Program-made: the position numbers and the translations under genes
DNA from: Sinosporangium album
Lineage (GTDB): Bacteria > Actinomycetota > Actinomycetes > Streptosporangiales > Streptosporangiaceae
Assembly (NCBI RefSeq): GCF_900100605.1
Contig: NZ_FNCN01000013.1
Location: forward strand, 124,001-188,000
DNA: 64,000 nt
Reading direction: 5' to 3'
Part shown: in pieces, positions 24,037-31,885 of the stretch
How the letters are laid out: each line of letters begins with the position of its first letter
Position numbering within the stretch: position 1 is the first letter of the stretch
Notes under the pieces: model-generated
The model's input: only the letters and a program-made list of their open reading frames with translations
Told to the model about the DNA's origin: nothing
Databases searched by the model: none

Positions 24037-26033
24037 GAGACCCGAGCTTCGGTCCGACCAACGTCGCGGGCGACTTCGCCACCGTGGGCGTTCAGGCGGA
24101 AGCGGTCCATGGGGACGTCAATGTCTACACCGTTTCGCCTAACGCCTCCCCGCACGAGAAGTTCGAGGTGGGGGTCCGCTATCTGCACGGCGGGGTGCCG
24201 GAGAAGGCGCGGGAGCACATCACCGAGGCCGTGGTCGACGGCTATGTGACGAGCCGCTCCTGCTATTACCTGCTGCTCGCCCTGCTCAGCGGGCGGACCC
24301 TGCAGCAGGTGTCGAAGGAGGACTTCTCCGTGCTGCGCTCTGTCCGGGGAAGGATCGCCGGTAGGAGCGCCGACCGCTGGACCGACGGGCTTAGGATGAT
24401 CGACCGCCTTCTGATCGTCCTTCAGAAGGAAGACGTCGATCCTCACATCATCGACGAAGAGCTCGCAGCGTTGGACGCCGCACAGCGAGACGAGATTCTC
24501 CGGCATCTGGAGATGTTTCTGAGCGGCCCCGTGCAGGACGGGCTCTGGATCCGCGCGTTCGAGTCGGCGAGGAAAGACCGGTGCGACGGCCGACGTCTGG
24601 ACAGGGTCTGGAAGTTCTTCCAGCCCAAGCCGATGGAGGCGCGGGTGCGCGCTCCGCGTCCGGTCGCGAGCACGACAGGCGATTGGATCCGATCGGCGGC
24701 GGCCATGGCGGTGGCGCTGGTGTCGGTGCTTGCTGTCGTCGGCTTCTCCTGGCAGCACGCCTGGCCGGCGACAGCGTTCGCCATGCTGCTCATGGCCGCT
24801 GGTTGTCATACGTGCGTGTGGGCAGGCGCGGAATGGAAGACCTTGACCTATCGGCGCCAGGCCAAGGACCGGGAACACCTCTCCGGAGTGCGGCGCACGC
24901 TTCCTGCGCCGCAGCGCGGCTTCGCGAGCAGGATCGACCGGCAGTTCGATTACTACTTCGGGAGATATCTTCCGGAGGGGGTGAGCCGGTCGGACTGGCT
25001 CTCCCACACGGCGGGCATTCGGCAGACTCTGCGCGACGAGGTGGTCTCTCTGTATCGCGAGAGCCGCATCGGCGCGGAGCGGGTCGCCTGGCTCACCAGA
25101 TATCACGCGAGCGATGTGAGAAACAGGTGGGTGAACGGCACCTTGTGGGCCTACCGCGACCAGTTGAGGGTTCCGGCGTCCACAAAGATGCTCTTCACCC
25201 TTGGATTCGCCGCGACCTCGATGGGCGGGGCGATCGCGACCTGGAGCGGGCTGCACGTCAGACCGGTGACCGTCATCGCCGCCATGTTCATCGCCGTCGT
25301 GGCGGGGTGTGCCGGCGTCAGCGGCTGGACACGCATTGTCGCGGAACGCAGGAGGTTCGACGCCGAGCAGGCCGAGCTCAGCCGACTGAAGGTTGGGCGC
25401 GAGGCGGCTCTCCAGCGGTGGAAGGACAAGCTCGCGGACAGGCCCAGTGACGCGGAGATGGCCCATTGGCTCGATTGCGACCGCAAGGCGCTGATGGACG
25501 AGGCGATGCGTCACTACAAGCTGAGCCCGCGCGACATCGTGGCGCACGCGTTCATCGAAGCGCCTGGGGCGCGCTACGACCGGGGACGCGTCCCCCAAGG
25601 GCCGTGGCGCTATTCGAGATACAAGCTGTTGATTTTCCTGCTCACCGCGGACGGGGTGCGGCAGGTGACCGCGGAGCTCGACTTCGAGAAGGCCACGTTC
25701 CACGACCGGGGGCGGACCAACTACCGCTACGACGCCGTCGCCGCGGTGCGAGTCGCCGAGGCGGACGACGGACACAAGAGCCTGGAGCTGACGCTGATGG
25801 ACGGCCAGTCGATGAAGCTTGAGATGACTGGCCCGCCGGCGGACGTCGTCGAGCTGGAAGCGGACACGCCGACCGCGTCACAGGTGACGCTCGACGCGGC
25901 GGGGCTGGGAAACACCCTCCACGTCCTTGAAGGTGTCGCCGCCGAAGGAAAAGAGTGGATCAACAACGAACGCGCGCGGGAGCAGGGGAGCCTGGACGAC
26001 CTCGCGGCGACCACTCGTGGAATGTTCTTCTGA
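24033..26033 (+). CDS. Large four-TM protein carrying the same VGVQA motif; putative sensor partner
   Basis: Residues 10-31 of this 666-residue protein (VAGDFATVGVQAEAVHGDVN) repeat the motif of the preceding nucleosidase-fold protein. A helical cytoplasmic region with TPR-like periodicity spans ~40-200. Two membrane hairpins lie at ~217-263 and ~383-430, and a soluble C-terminal domain (YRYDAVAAVRVAEADDGHKS) ends it. No known enzyme motif is seen. The shared motif and ATGA coupling suggest that the two proteins assemble through it. Confidence 0.75.
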   Translation: MRDPSFGPTNVAGDFATVGVQAEAVHGDVNVYTVSPNASPHEKFEVGVRYLHGGVPEKAREHITEAVVDGYVTSRSCYYLLLALLSGRTLQQVSKEDFSVLRSVRGRIAGRSADRWTDGLRMIDRLLIVLQKEDVDPHIIDEELAALDAAQRDEILRHLEMFLSGPVQDGLWIRAFESARKDRCDGRRLDRVWKFFQPKPMEARVRAPRPVASTTGDWIRSAAAMAVALVSVLAVVGFSWQHAWPATAFAMLLMAAGCHTCVWAGAEWKTLTYRRQAKDREHLSGVRRTLPAPQRGFASRIDRQFDYYFGRYLPEGVSRSDWLSHTAGIRQTLRDEVVSLYRESRIGAERVAWLTRYHASDVRNRWVNGTLWAYRDQLRVPASTKMLFTLGFAATSMGGAIATWSGLHVRPVTVIAAMFIAVVAGCAGVSGWTRIVAERRRFDAEQAELSRLKVGREAALQRWKDKLADRPSDAEMAHWLDCDRKALMDEAMRHYKLSPRDIVAHAFIEAPGARYDRGRVPQGPWRYSRYKLLIFLLTADGVRQVTAELDFEKATFHDRGRTNYRYDAVAAVRVAEADDGHKSLELTLMDGQSMKLEMTGPPADVVELEADTPTASQVTLDAAGLGNTLHVLEGVAAEGKEWINNERAREQGSLDDLAATTRGMFF

Positions 26034-26155
26034 CCGACCTCTCGCACCTGGACGACGAATACATCAAGCGCATTCAGGCGGCTAACGCTATCCAGAAGGA
26101 TATTGAGCAGATCGAGGCATTCGCCGATGAGTGGTCCCCAGAGGCGGATAACTGA
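26030..26155 (+). CDS. Small acidic frame coupled to the membrane gene (CTG start)
   Basis: A 41-codon frame begins at a CTG overlapping the previous stop (CTGA) and reads TDLSHLDDEYIKRIQAANAI, then QKDIEQIEAFADEWSPEADN. The product would be helical and acidic, and the reading looks coding rather than random. No ATG/GTG/TTG in frame and no ribosome site exist, so expression would rely on coupling. It may be a third small subunit or a gene remnant. Confidence 0.4.
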   Translation: MTDLSHLDDEYIKRIQAANAIQKDIEQIEAFADEWSPEADN

Positions 26156-26208
26156 CCCGTCCTGCGATGCCGTTGGGCGAACCGAATTCTGAGAGGGCGT
26201 TTGAAGCC

Positions 26209-26748
26209 TCAAAGGTCCTTCGGCTCGCTGAAGCGGAGGGTGTTGCCGAAGGGATCGATGACGGTGACGGATCGGGCCTGCCAGGGGTCTTCGTCGAGGC
26301 CGGGGCGGGCGTAGGGGTAGCGCTTGGCGGACAGGTCGCGGTGGAACGCCTCGATGCCGGTGATGGGCACGAAGACGGTGGCGCCGGGGCTGCCGTCTCC
26401 GTGGTGTTCGCTGAGGTGCAGGGTGAGGCCATCGCGCGAGATCGCGATGTAGGCGGGCATGTCGTCGGCGTAGCGGTGTTCCCAGTCGACGGTGAAGCCG
26501 AGGAAGTCCAGGTAGAACTCCTTGGCTTTGTCGAGGGAGAAGATGCGCAGCACGGGGACGGCGGGGTTGAGCCGTACGGCGGATTCGCCGGCGTCGCGGA
26601 GGCGGGCGGCGAGGATGTTGTAGTTGTCGAGGCCGAACTGGCGGGCGACGATTTCCAGCGCTTCGCTGTGGGAGAGGGGCACGCCTCGGGCGGCCATTTC
26701 GGTGCGGAGGGATTTCGCCATCGCCTTGGCGTCGCGGAATGTGCGCAT
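26209..26748 (-). CDS. Glyoxalase superfamily protein
   Basis: The chosen ATG at 26748 gives 179 residues beginning with a helical N-terminal segment typical of this group (RTFRDAKAMAKSLRTEMAAR, then LSHSEALEIVARQFGLDNYN). A VOC fold follows (VPVLRIFSLDKAKEFYLDFL, GLTLHLSEHHGD, VTVIDPFGNTLRF). Members bind metal or small toxic molecules; no substrate can be assigned. A longer frame from 26868 lacks family likeness in its first 40 codons. Confidence 0.8.
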   Translation of the reverse strand: MRTFRDAKAMAKSLRTEMAARGVPLSHSEALEIVARQFGLDNYNILAARLRDAGESAVRLNPAVPVLRIFSLDKAKEFYLDFLGFTVDWEHRYADDMPAYIAISRDGLTLHLSEHHGDGSPGATVFVPITGIEAFHRDLSAKRYPYARPGLDEDPWQARSVTVIDPFGNTLRFSEPKDL

Positions 26749-26977
26749 GTCCGGGTCCTGTTTTCCGGCGAAGCCTTCATCAGTGCTTGCGTTGCTGATT
26801 CCTTCGCCGTGAACGCGAACCGGATCAGTGTGAACGTGGACGCATTCACCATCCCGTGGCGGGTGCAAGCGGCGGGCTGCGTCGGCCCTTCCGCGACGCT
26901 ACCACGATCTGTGGGGGTGGGCTATGACACGACATGGGCACCCTCGCGGTGGTGGGGTGCCCACATGTCGGCGGGGG

Positions 26978-27346
26978 TCAGTCGGCGCAGATGGCGAAGA
27001 CGCTGATGCCGACGTTGTCGGCGTTCTGCTGGCGGCCGAGGCCGATCCAGCCGCGCCCGTCGGAGGTGGGGAAGGAGCCGACGAGGATGGCGCTGCTGCC
27101 GCGGGCTTCGGCGCCGCCGCCGAGGACGCGTTTGGAGCCGGGGCAGTAGACGGTGCGGCGTTGGAAGTTGGGGACGTTGGCGTTGGGCAGGGTGACGATC
27201 TGGTAGCCGGGCGGGGCGGCGGACATGCGGTCGGCGGCGGGGGAGTGCCTGTCGGCGGAGGTGGCCGGGGTGGCGCTGGCCGGACCGGTCGTCGCGAGGA
27301 AGGCGCCGACGGCGATGACGGCGAGAGTTGCGCGGGTGAGCTGCAT
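26978..27346 (-). CDS. Small secreted protein with CPGGK-type repeat domain
   Basis: From ATG 27346 (GAAGGAG eight nucleotides upstream) the protein has 122 residues. A Sec signal peptide (RATLAVIAVGAFLATTGPAS then ATPA) is followed by a low-complexity spacer and a mature domain with YCPGSKRVLGGGAE, GWIGLGRQQNAD and a final VFAICAD. The two cysteines at either end of the domain could pair. The domain occurs widely in actinobacterial exported proteins of unknown role. Confidence 0.75.
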   Translation of the reverse strand: MQLTRATLAVIAVGAFLATTGPASATPATSADRHSPAADRMSAAPPGYQIVTLPNANVPNFQRRTVYCPGSKRVLGGGAEARGSSAILVGSFPTSDGRGWIGLGRQQNADNVGISVFAICAD

Positions 27347-27523
27347 TGCTACTCCTTCTTCGGTTTCGCCCCAGCCCGCTCCACAGGCAGCGTTGTGACC
27401 GGTGTGACAGGTGGGGTTTGACACAAAGAGTATCCAGGCTATGACAGTCCGTGTCGATAGCCGTTCGCGGTCGGCCGACTACGCGACGCGCTCGCGGGGC
27501 GGTGCCGTACGGCGGGAGCCGGG

Positions 27524-28834
27524 TCAGTCGCGTTCCGCCGGCGAGACGGGCGTCGCCGTACGGTCGTGGAGTCGGAGCTGCTCGTCGGCGGTGTATTCGA
27601 CTTTGCGCATGGTGGCTCGCAGGATGGGCGGCGCCATCAGGGAGGTGACCACCGCGACGAGGACGATGATGGTGTAGGTGTCGGTGTCGAGGACGCCGAG
27701 GCGCAGTCCGACCATCGCGACGATCACTTCGATGACGCCGCGGGCGTTCATGCCGGCGCCGAGGGCGAGCGATTCCCAGTGGGTGAGTCTGCTCATCCGG
27801 CCGCCGATGTAGGCGCCGGCGAATTTGCCGGCGATGGCGATGAGGAGCACGAGTGCGGCGGCGGCGAGTACGGCGGGCTCGGCGAGGGCGGTGAGGTCGA
27901 TGCGCAGGCCGGCCATGGCGAAGAAGAGCGGTGCGAGGAACGCGACGACGACGGTGCGCAGGGCGGAGATGCGGGCCCGGGTGAACGCTCTGCTGGATCC
28001 GATGAGGATGCCGCAGATGAAGGCGCCCAGGATGGCCTCCAGGCCGAGGGCGTGGGTCGCGGCTCCGCTGAGAAGGATCATGATGGTGGTGGCGGCGACG
28101 GTGCCCTGGTCGGAGCGTCCGCTCAGCCGCAGGATCCGGCCGACGAGCGGGCGGCCGATGAGGACGGCGACGACCGCGACCAGCACGAGGCTGAGTGCCG
28201 AGACGGCGATGCCGGCGCCTGTGACGCTGCCCATGGCCATGGCGGAGACGACCGACAGCAGGAACCATCCGACGGCGTCGTCGACCATGCCCGCGGCGAG
28301 GGTGAGCTGGCCGACGTTGCGGTGGATGAGGTTCATGTCCATGAGGGTCTTGGCGATGACCGGGATCGCGCTCACGCACATGGCCACGCCGAGGAAGAGC
28401 GCGAACACCTGGGTGCCTTCTGGGGCGACGCCGACGAGCCGGGCGAGCGGGTAGCCGAGGGCGATTCCCAGGATGAGCGGGATGACGAGTCCCGCCACGC
28501 TGACCCGGAGCGCGGTGCCGCCGCGTCGGCGCAGGAGGGCGAGGTCCATTTCGATGCCGGTCAGTCCGACGAGGAGGAGTACGGCGATCTGGCCGACGGC
28601 GTCGAGGAGGTGCATCTGGGCCGGTTCGTTGGGGAGGAGCCACCGGGCGAGGTCGGGGGTGATCCAGCCGAACAGGGAGGGGCCGAGGATCACTCCCGCG
28701 AGTAGTTCGCCGATGACGGCGGGCATGGAGAACCGGGCGGCGAGATGGCCGAGAAAGCGGGCGAGGAGAAGGAGAATTCCAACTTGGAGTAGGAATATCA
28801 GCAAGTCATGTGAAGCGAGCGGAGCGACGGGCAT
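27524..28834 (-). CDS. CPA2-family cation:proton antiporter
   Basis: This 436-residue protein has about 12 membrane helices and the Kef/NapA-type signature: GELLAGVILGPSLFGW in helix 2, the paired aspartates in GMVDDAVGWFLL, and GMNARGVIEVIVAMVGL. It should exchange Na+ or K+ for protons across the cytoplasmic membrane. There is no regulatory TrkA-N domain. The upstream region carries a 12-bp repeat array that may control it. Confidence 0.88.
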   Translation of the reverse strand: MPVAPLASHDLLIFLLQVGILLLLARFLGHLAARFSMPAVIGELLAGVILGPSLFGWITPDLARWLLPNEPAQMHLLDAVGQIAVLLLVGLTGIEMDLALLRRRGGTALRVSVAGLVIPLILGIALGYPLARLVGVAPEGTQVFALFLGVAMCVSAIPVIAKTLMDMNLIHRNVGQLTLAAGMVDDAVGWFLLSVVSAMAMGSVTGAGIAVSALSLVLVAVVAVLIGRPLVGRILRLSGRSDQGTVAATTIMILLSGAATHALGLEAILGAFICGILIGSSRAFTRARISALRTVVVAFLAPLFFAMAGLRIDLTALAEPAVLAAAALVLLIAIAGKFAGAYIGGRMSRLTHWESLALGAGMNARGVIEVIVAMVGLRLGVLDTDTYTIIVLVAVVTSLMAPPILRATMRKVEYTADEQLRLHDRTATPVSPAERD

Positions 28835-28974
28835 CGTATTTATTCCCCCGTGGCGTGCCAGTGCCGTTCGTGAATCGACGCTTGATTTCCCGCATGGGCG
28901 TGCCGGGGCACGTAGGAAGGGGGGCGGGAATTCGGGGCGTGTCGATTGTCAGTATGGGCACGTGCCGCGTCGGA

Positions 28975-29022
28975 TGTACATAGTGCTGTACGTAGGGCTG
29001 TACATAGTGCTGTACGTAGGGC
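28975..29022. repeat. Four 12-bp repeats (TGTACRTAGKGC) upstream of the antiporter
   Basis: Units TGTACATAGTGC and TGTACGTAGGGC alternate twice, an exact 48-bp block. Neighbouring TGTAC/GTACA elements form GTACA-N6-TGTAC dyads. The block is 141 bp upstream of the antiporter start, in an otherwise empty 310-bp interval, and could be a multi-site operator. Confidence 0.85.
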
Positions 29023-29144
29023 GCGGTGAATGGGCGGCGTGGGGGAATCACCGTTGGCGCTCTGAACTGCGATGACTTCCGCTTATCAGGATGAGTGATG
29101 GCTTTGTCGGGGGTTACGCTGACATTTCAATTTTCGCGGGATTC

Positions 29145-29633
29145 TCAGGCCGCCTGATCGAGCGCTGAAAGGGCCGGCGGGAAAGTCACGACGTCGAGGG
29201 CCGCGGCGCGTAGCTGTCGGCTGAGCCGGTTCGGGTGGGAGAGCACGGTGACGTGGATGCCGCGTCCCCGCAGCCAGGTGGCGAGGCCGGTGAAGTAGTG
29301 GTCGCCGGAGCCGATGACGACGCGTTCGAAGCGGAGGTCGATGCGGTCGTGCCGCGCGGTCTCGACCAGCGCCCGGTCGGCGCCGTCGCGACCTGAGCGG
29401 GCCAGGAGCCGCATGCCGCGGAGCGCGATTCCGGCCGCGATGAGGGAGTGGTGGCTGACGGCGGCGATGAAGTGGTCCATGGGGCCGATCGCGATGTGGC
29501 GCGCGTAGAGGGCCATGACCTCGTGGACGGACTCGGTGGTGGGGCAGCCGGAGCCCGTCAGGTTCTCGATGTCCAGAAGGTGGATGGCGCGGCCGTGCCG
29601 AAGCGCTCGCAGGCGGCGGCTGGGGGAGGTCAC
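29145..29633 (-). CDS. NYN/PIN-like domain protein (putative RNase)
   Basis: This 162-residue protein shows the NYN pattern: an N-terminal Asp strand (AIHLLDIENLTG), a central acidic site (SGRDGADRALVE), and the C-terminal VIGSGDHYFTGLATWLRGRG with VTVLSHPNRLSRQLRAAA. The conserved aspartates would bind Mg2+ for RNA cleavage. It faces the DNA methylase gene across a region with repeated TTGATG half-sites, which suggests shared control. Confidence 0.75.
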   Translation of the reverse strand: MTSPSRRLRALRHGRAIHLLDIENLTGSGCPTTESVHEVMALYARHIAIGPMDHFIAAVSHHSLIAAGIALRGMRLLARSGRDGADRALVETARHDRIDLRFERVVIGSGDHYFTGLATWLRGRGIHVTVLSHPNRLSRQLRAAALDVVTFPPALSALDQAA

Positions 29634-29689
29634 GATCCATCAATCCTCTCGCGAAGCGTGGGTGTCGGACTGCCTCCATTGGAACACGT

Positions 29690-29704
29690 GTTGATGCCAT
29701 CAAC
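29690..29704. promoter_or_regulatory. Palindrome between NYN gene and DNA methylase gene
   Basis: GTTGATG-C-CATCAAC is a 7-1-7 palindrome. A further CATCAA half-site lies at 29637-29642 by the NYN start and a TTGAT at 29722. The N-terminal HTH of the methylase or an outside factor could bind here. Confidence 0.5.
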
Positions 29705-29721
29705 CAATAGTTTCGGGGACG

Positions 29722-29751
29722 TTGATTCTGTTTAAGCCGGTGGAGTATGGT
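29722..29751 (+). promoter_or_regulatory. Putative promoter of the DNA methylase gene
   Basis: TTGATT (-35) and TATGGT (-10) are 18 bp apart, placing the transcript start ~15-20 bp before the ribosome site GAGGAGG at 29764-29770. Confidence 0.5.
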
Positions 29752-29775
29752 CACATGCACAATGAGGAGGTGTGC

Positions 29776-31836
29776 GTGCAGAAGGACGTCCAGCTCACAG
29801 CCGCGGATGTCGCCAGGCTCGCGGGGGTGGGCCGCGCGGCCGTCAGCAACTGGAGACGCCGCCACGAGGACTTCCCGCAGCCGGCCGGCGGCACCGCCAC
29901 CAGCCCGTCCTTCTCCTACGCCGAGGTCAAGCACTGGCTGCGCACGCACGCCGAGGGCAAGACCTTCCCCGCCGACGAATGGCTCTGGCAGGAGCTGCGG
30001 CTGGTCACAGAGGACGAGGATCTCGCCGACCGGATCACCGCCATCGGCGTCTTCCTGCTCTTCCTGCAGCGGCGGCCCGCGGCGTGGAAGAGCCTCGCCA
30101 GAGCCGACGACGACGCCCTGGCGCGCGACCTCCCCGCACAGGTGCGGCTCCACTGCGCCGACCTCGCCTTCCCATGCACCGTTCCCGCAGGCCGGATCGC
30201 CCTGCTCAGACAGGTGGCCGACCAGGCCCGCCAGCGCGGACCGCTCGACACGTTCGAGTTCCTCCGCAAGCGTTACGTCGAACTGCACACCAGGCGCGTC
30301 TACTCCACCCCCGCCGAGATCGTCCACCTGGCCTTGGACCTCGTCGGTGACAAGGCGGAATCCGTCTTCGACCCCGCCTGCGGCTCGGGCAGCTTCCTGA
30401 TCGGCGCGCACGAGCGGTTCGGCCGGGTCCGCCTCATGGGCCAGGACATCGACCACGCCGTCTCGCGGCTCACCGCCGTACGGCTGGCGCTCCGCTCCGC
30501 CGACGCCGACATCCGCACCGGCGACACGCTGCGCGTGGACGCGTTCCCCGACCTCGCCGCCGACGCGGTCGTCTGCAATCCGCCGTTCAACGAGCGCAAC
30601 TGGGGATACGAGGAGCTCACCGCCGACCCCCGCTGGGAATACGGCCTGCCGCCCCGCATGGAGTCCGAGCTGGCCTGGGTCCAGCACGCGCTCGCGCGTC
30701 TGGCCGCGGGCGGCACCGCCGTACTGCTGATGACGCCCACGGTCGGCAACCGCAGGTCGGGCCGGCGTATCCGCGCCCAACTGCTGCGGCGCGGGGCGCT
30801 GCGCGCCGTGATCGCGCTGCCGGCGGGGAGCGTGCCCAACATGGCCGTGGCGCTCACGCTGTGGGTGCTGCGCAAACCGGTCGACAGCCGTACGCCTGGC
30901 CACCTGCTGATGGTGGACACCGCCTCGCACCCCGAGGACTTCGCGCGGGTCGCGCTGCGGGCCTGGCGGGCGTTCCGCGAGGGGGAGTCGCTCGACGAGG
31001 CGGGCGTGTGCCGTACGGTGCCGCTGGTGGACCTGCTCGACGACGAGGTCGACCTCACGCCGGGGCGCTACCTTTCCACCGCGGGGGAGGCGTTGTCGCC
31101 GGAACGGGTCACGGGGGCCCGCGACCGGCTGGCCGGGCTGCTCCACGCCGCCCGCGGCCTGATGCCCGCCATCGAGGGCGAGGGCCGCGACCTGCCGGCG
31201 GTGCCCGTGTCCGAGCTCGTACGGCGAGGCATGCTCACGCTGCACCAGCAGGCCGCCGCGAAACCCGGCGACACCTCGGAGGTGCCGCCCGGCTCACGCG
31301 TGCTCACCGCCAAGGACGTCGTGACGGATCAGGACGCTTCGGGCACGACCCCCGAGACCGCGGTCCAGCACTCCATCGTCGTCCAGGAGGGCGACGTCGT
31401 CGTGCCGCAGATCGTGCAGACCCTCGTCGCCCGCGTGGTCTCGGGCGGCGGTGCGGTCCTCGGCACGCATGTCACGCTCCTGCGGCCCGACCCGGCGCGG
31501 CTGGACCCCCACTTCCTGGCGGGGTTCCTCTGCGCCTCGGCGAACCTGCGCGAATACAGCTCGCTGTCGTCGCAGTTCCGGGTGGACGTCCGCCGCGCGC
31601 GGGTGCCGCTGCTCCCTCTTGACGAGCAGCGCCGGTACGGCACGGCCTTCCGCCGCCTGGCGGCGTTCCAGGCCGCGCTCCGGCAGGCGGCGGAGGTCGG
31701 CGACGGCCTCGCCCGCCTGGTGGCCGACGGCCTGACCCGCGGCGCCGTCCAGCCGCCCGCCGACATCCGCGCCGACATTCCCGCCGACATCCCTGCCGAC
31801 ATCCTCGGAGATGTTTCACCCGACGTTCCGCGCTGA
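29776..31836 (+). CDS. N6-adenine DNA methylase with N-terminal HTH
   Basis: GTG 29776 is selected because GAGGAGG lies five nucleotides upstream. The protein (686 residues) begins with a helix-turn-helix (LTAADVARLAGVGRAAVSNW). The HsdM-like core has the SAM motif DPACGSGSFLIGAH and catalytic VVCNPPFNERNWGYEE. The C-terminal ~250 residues may be a target-recognition part. The very end is a repeat (ADIPADIPADI). No restriction endonuclease or HsdS is adjacent, so it is either an orphan methylase or a component of an unrecognised system with the divergent NYN protein. Confidence 0.85.
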   Translation: MQKDVQLTAADVARLAGVGRAAVSNWRRRHEDFPQPAGGTATSPSFSYAEVKHWLRTHAEGKTFPADEWLWQELRLVTEDEDLADRITAIGVFLLFLQRRPAAWKSLARADDDALARDLPAQVRLHCADLAFPCTVPAGRIALLRQVADQARQRGPLDTFEFLRKRYVELHTRRVYSTPAEIVHLALDLVGDKAESVFDPACGSGSFLIGAHERFGRVRLMGQDIDHAVSRLTAVRLALRSADADIRTGDTLRVDAFPDLAADAVVCNPPFNERNWGYEELTADPRWEYGLPPRMESELAWVQHALARLAAGGTAVLLMTPTVGNRRSGRRIRAQLLRRGALRAVIALPAGSVPNMAVALTLWVLRKPVDSRTPGHLLMVDTASHPEDFARVALRAWRAFREGESLDEAGVCRTVPLVDLLDDEVDLTPGRYLSTAGEALSPERVTGARDRLAGLLHAARGLMPAIEGEGRDLPAVPVSELVRRGMLTLHQQAAAKPGDTSEVPPGSRVLTAKDVVTDQDASGTTPETAVQHSIVVQEGDVVVPQIVQTLVARVVSGGGAVLGTHVTLLRPDPARLDPHFLAGFLCASANLREYSSLSSQFRVDVRRARVPLLPLDEQRRYGTAFRRLAAFQAALRQAAEVGDGLARLVADGLTRGAVQPPADIRADIPADIPADILGDVSPDVPR

Positions 31837-31885
31837 CGCGCTCGGGCGGCGGGCAAGATAGCGTTGAGCGGGCGAAACCAAGACA

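Noticed and set aside
23763-25775. Long open frame antisense to the nucleosidase-fold and membrane genes
   Set aside because: It mirrors genes with clear domains on the plus strand; long antisense frames are expected at this GC content.
26922-28643. 573-codon minus-strand frame over the secreted protein and antiporter genes
   Set aside because: It is extremely Arg/Pro-rich without domains, whereas the antiporter frame has 12 helices and family motifs.
29776-31836. Complete type I restriction-modification system
   Set aside because: No HsdR or separate HsdS gene is adjacent.
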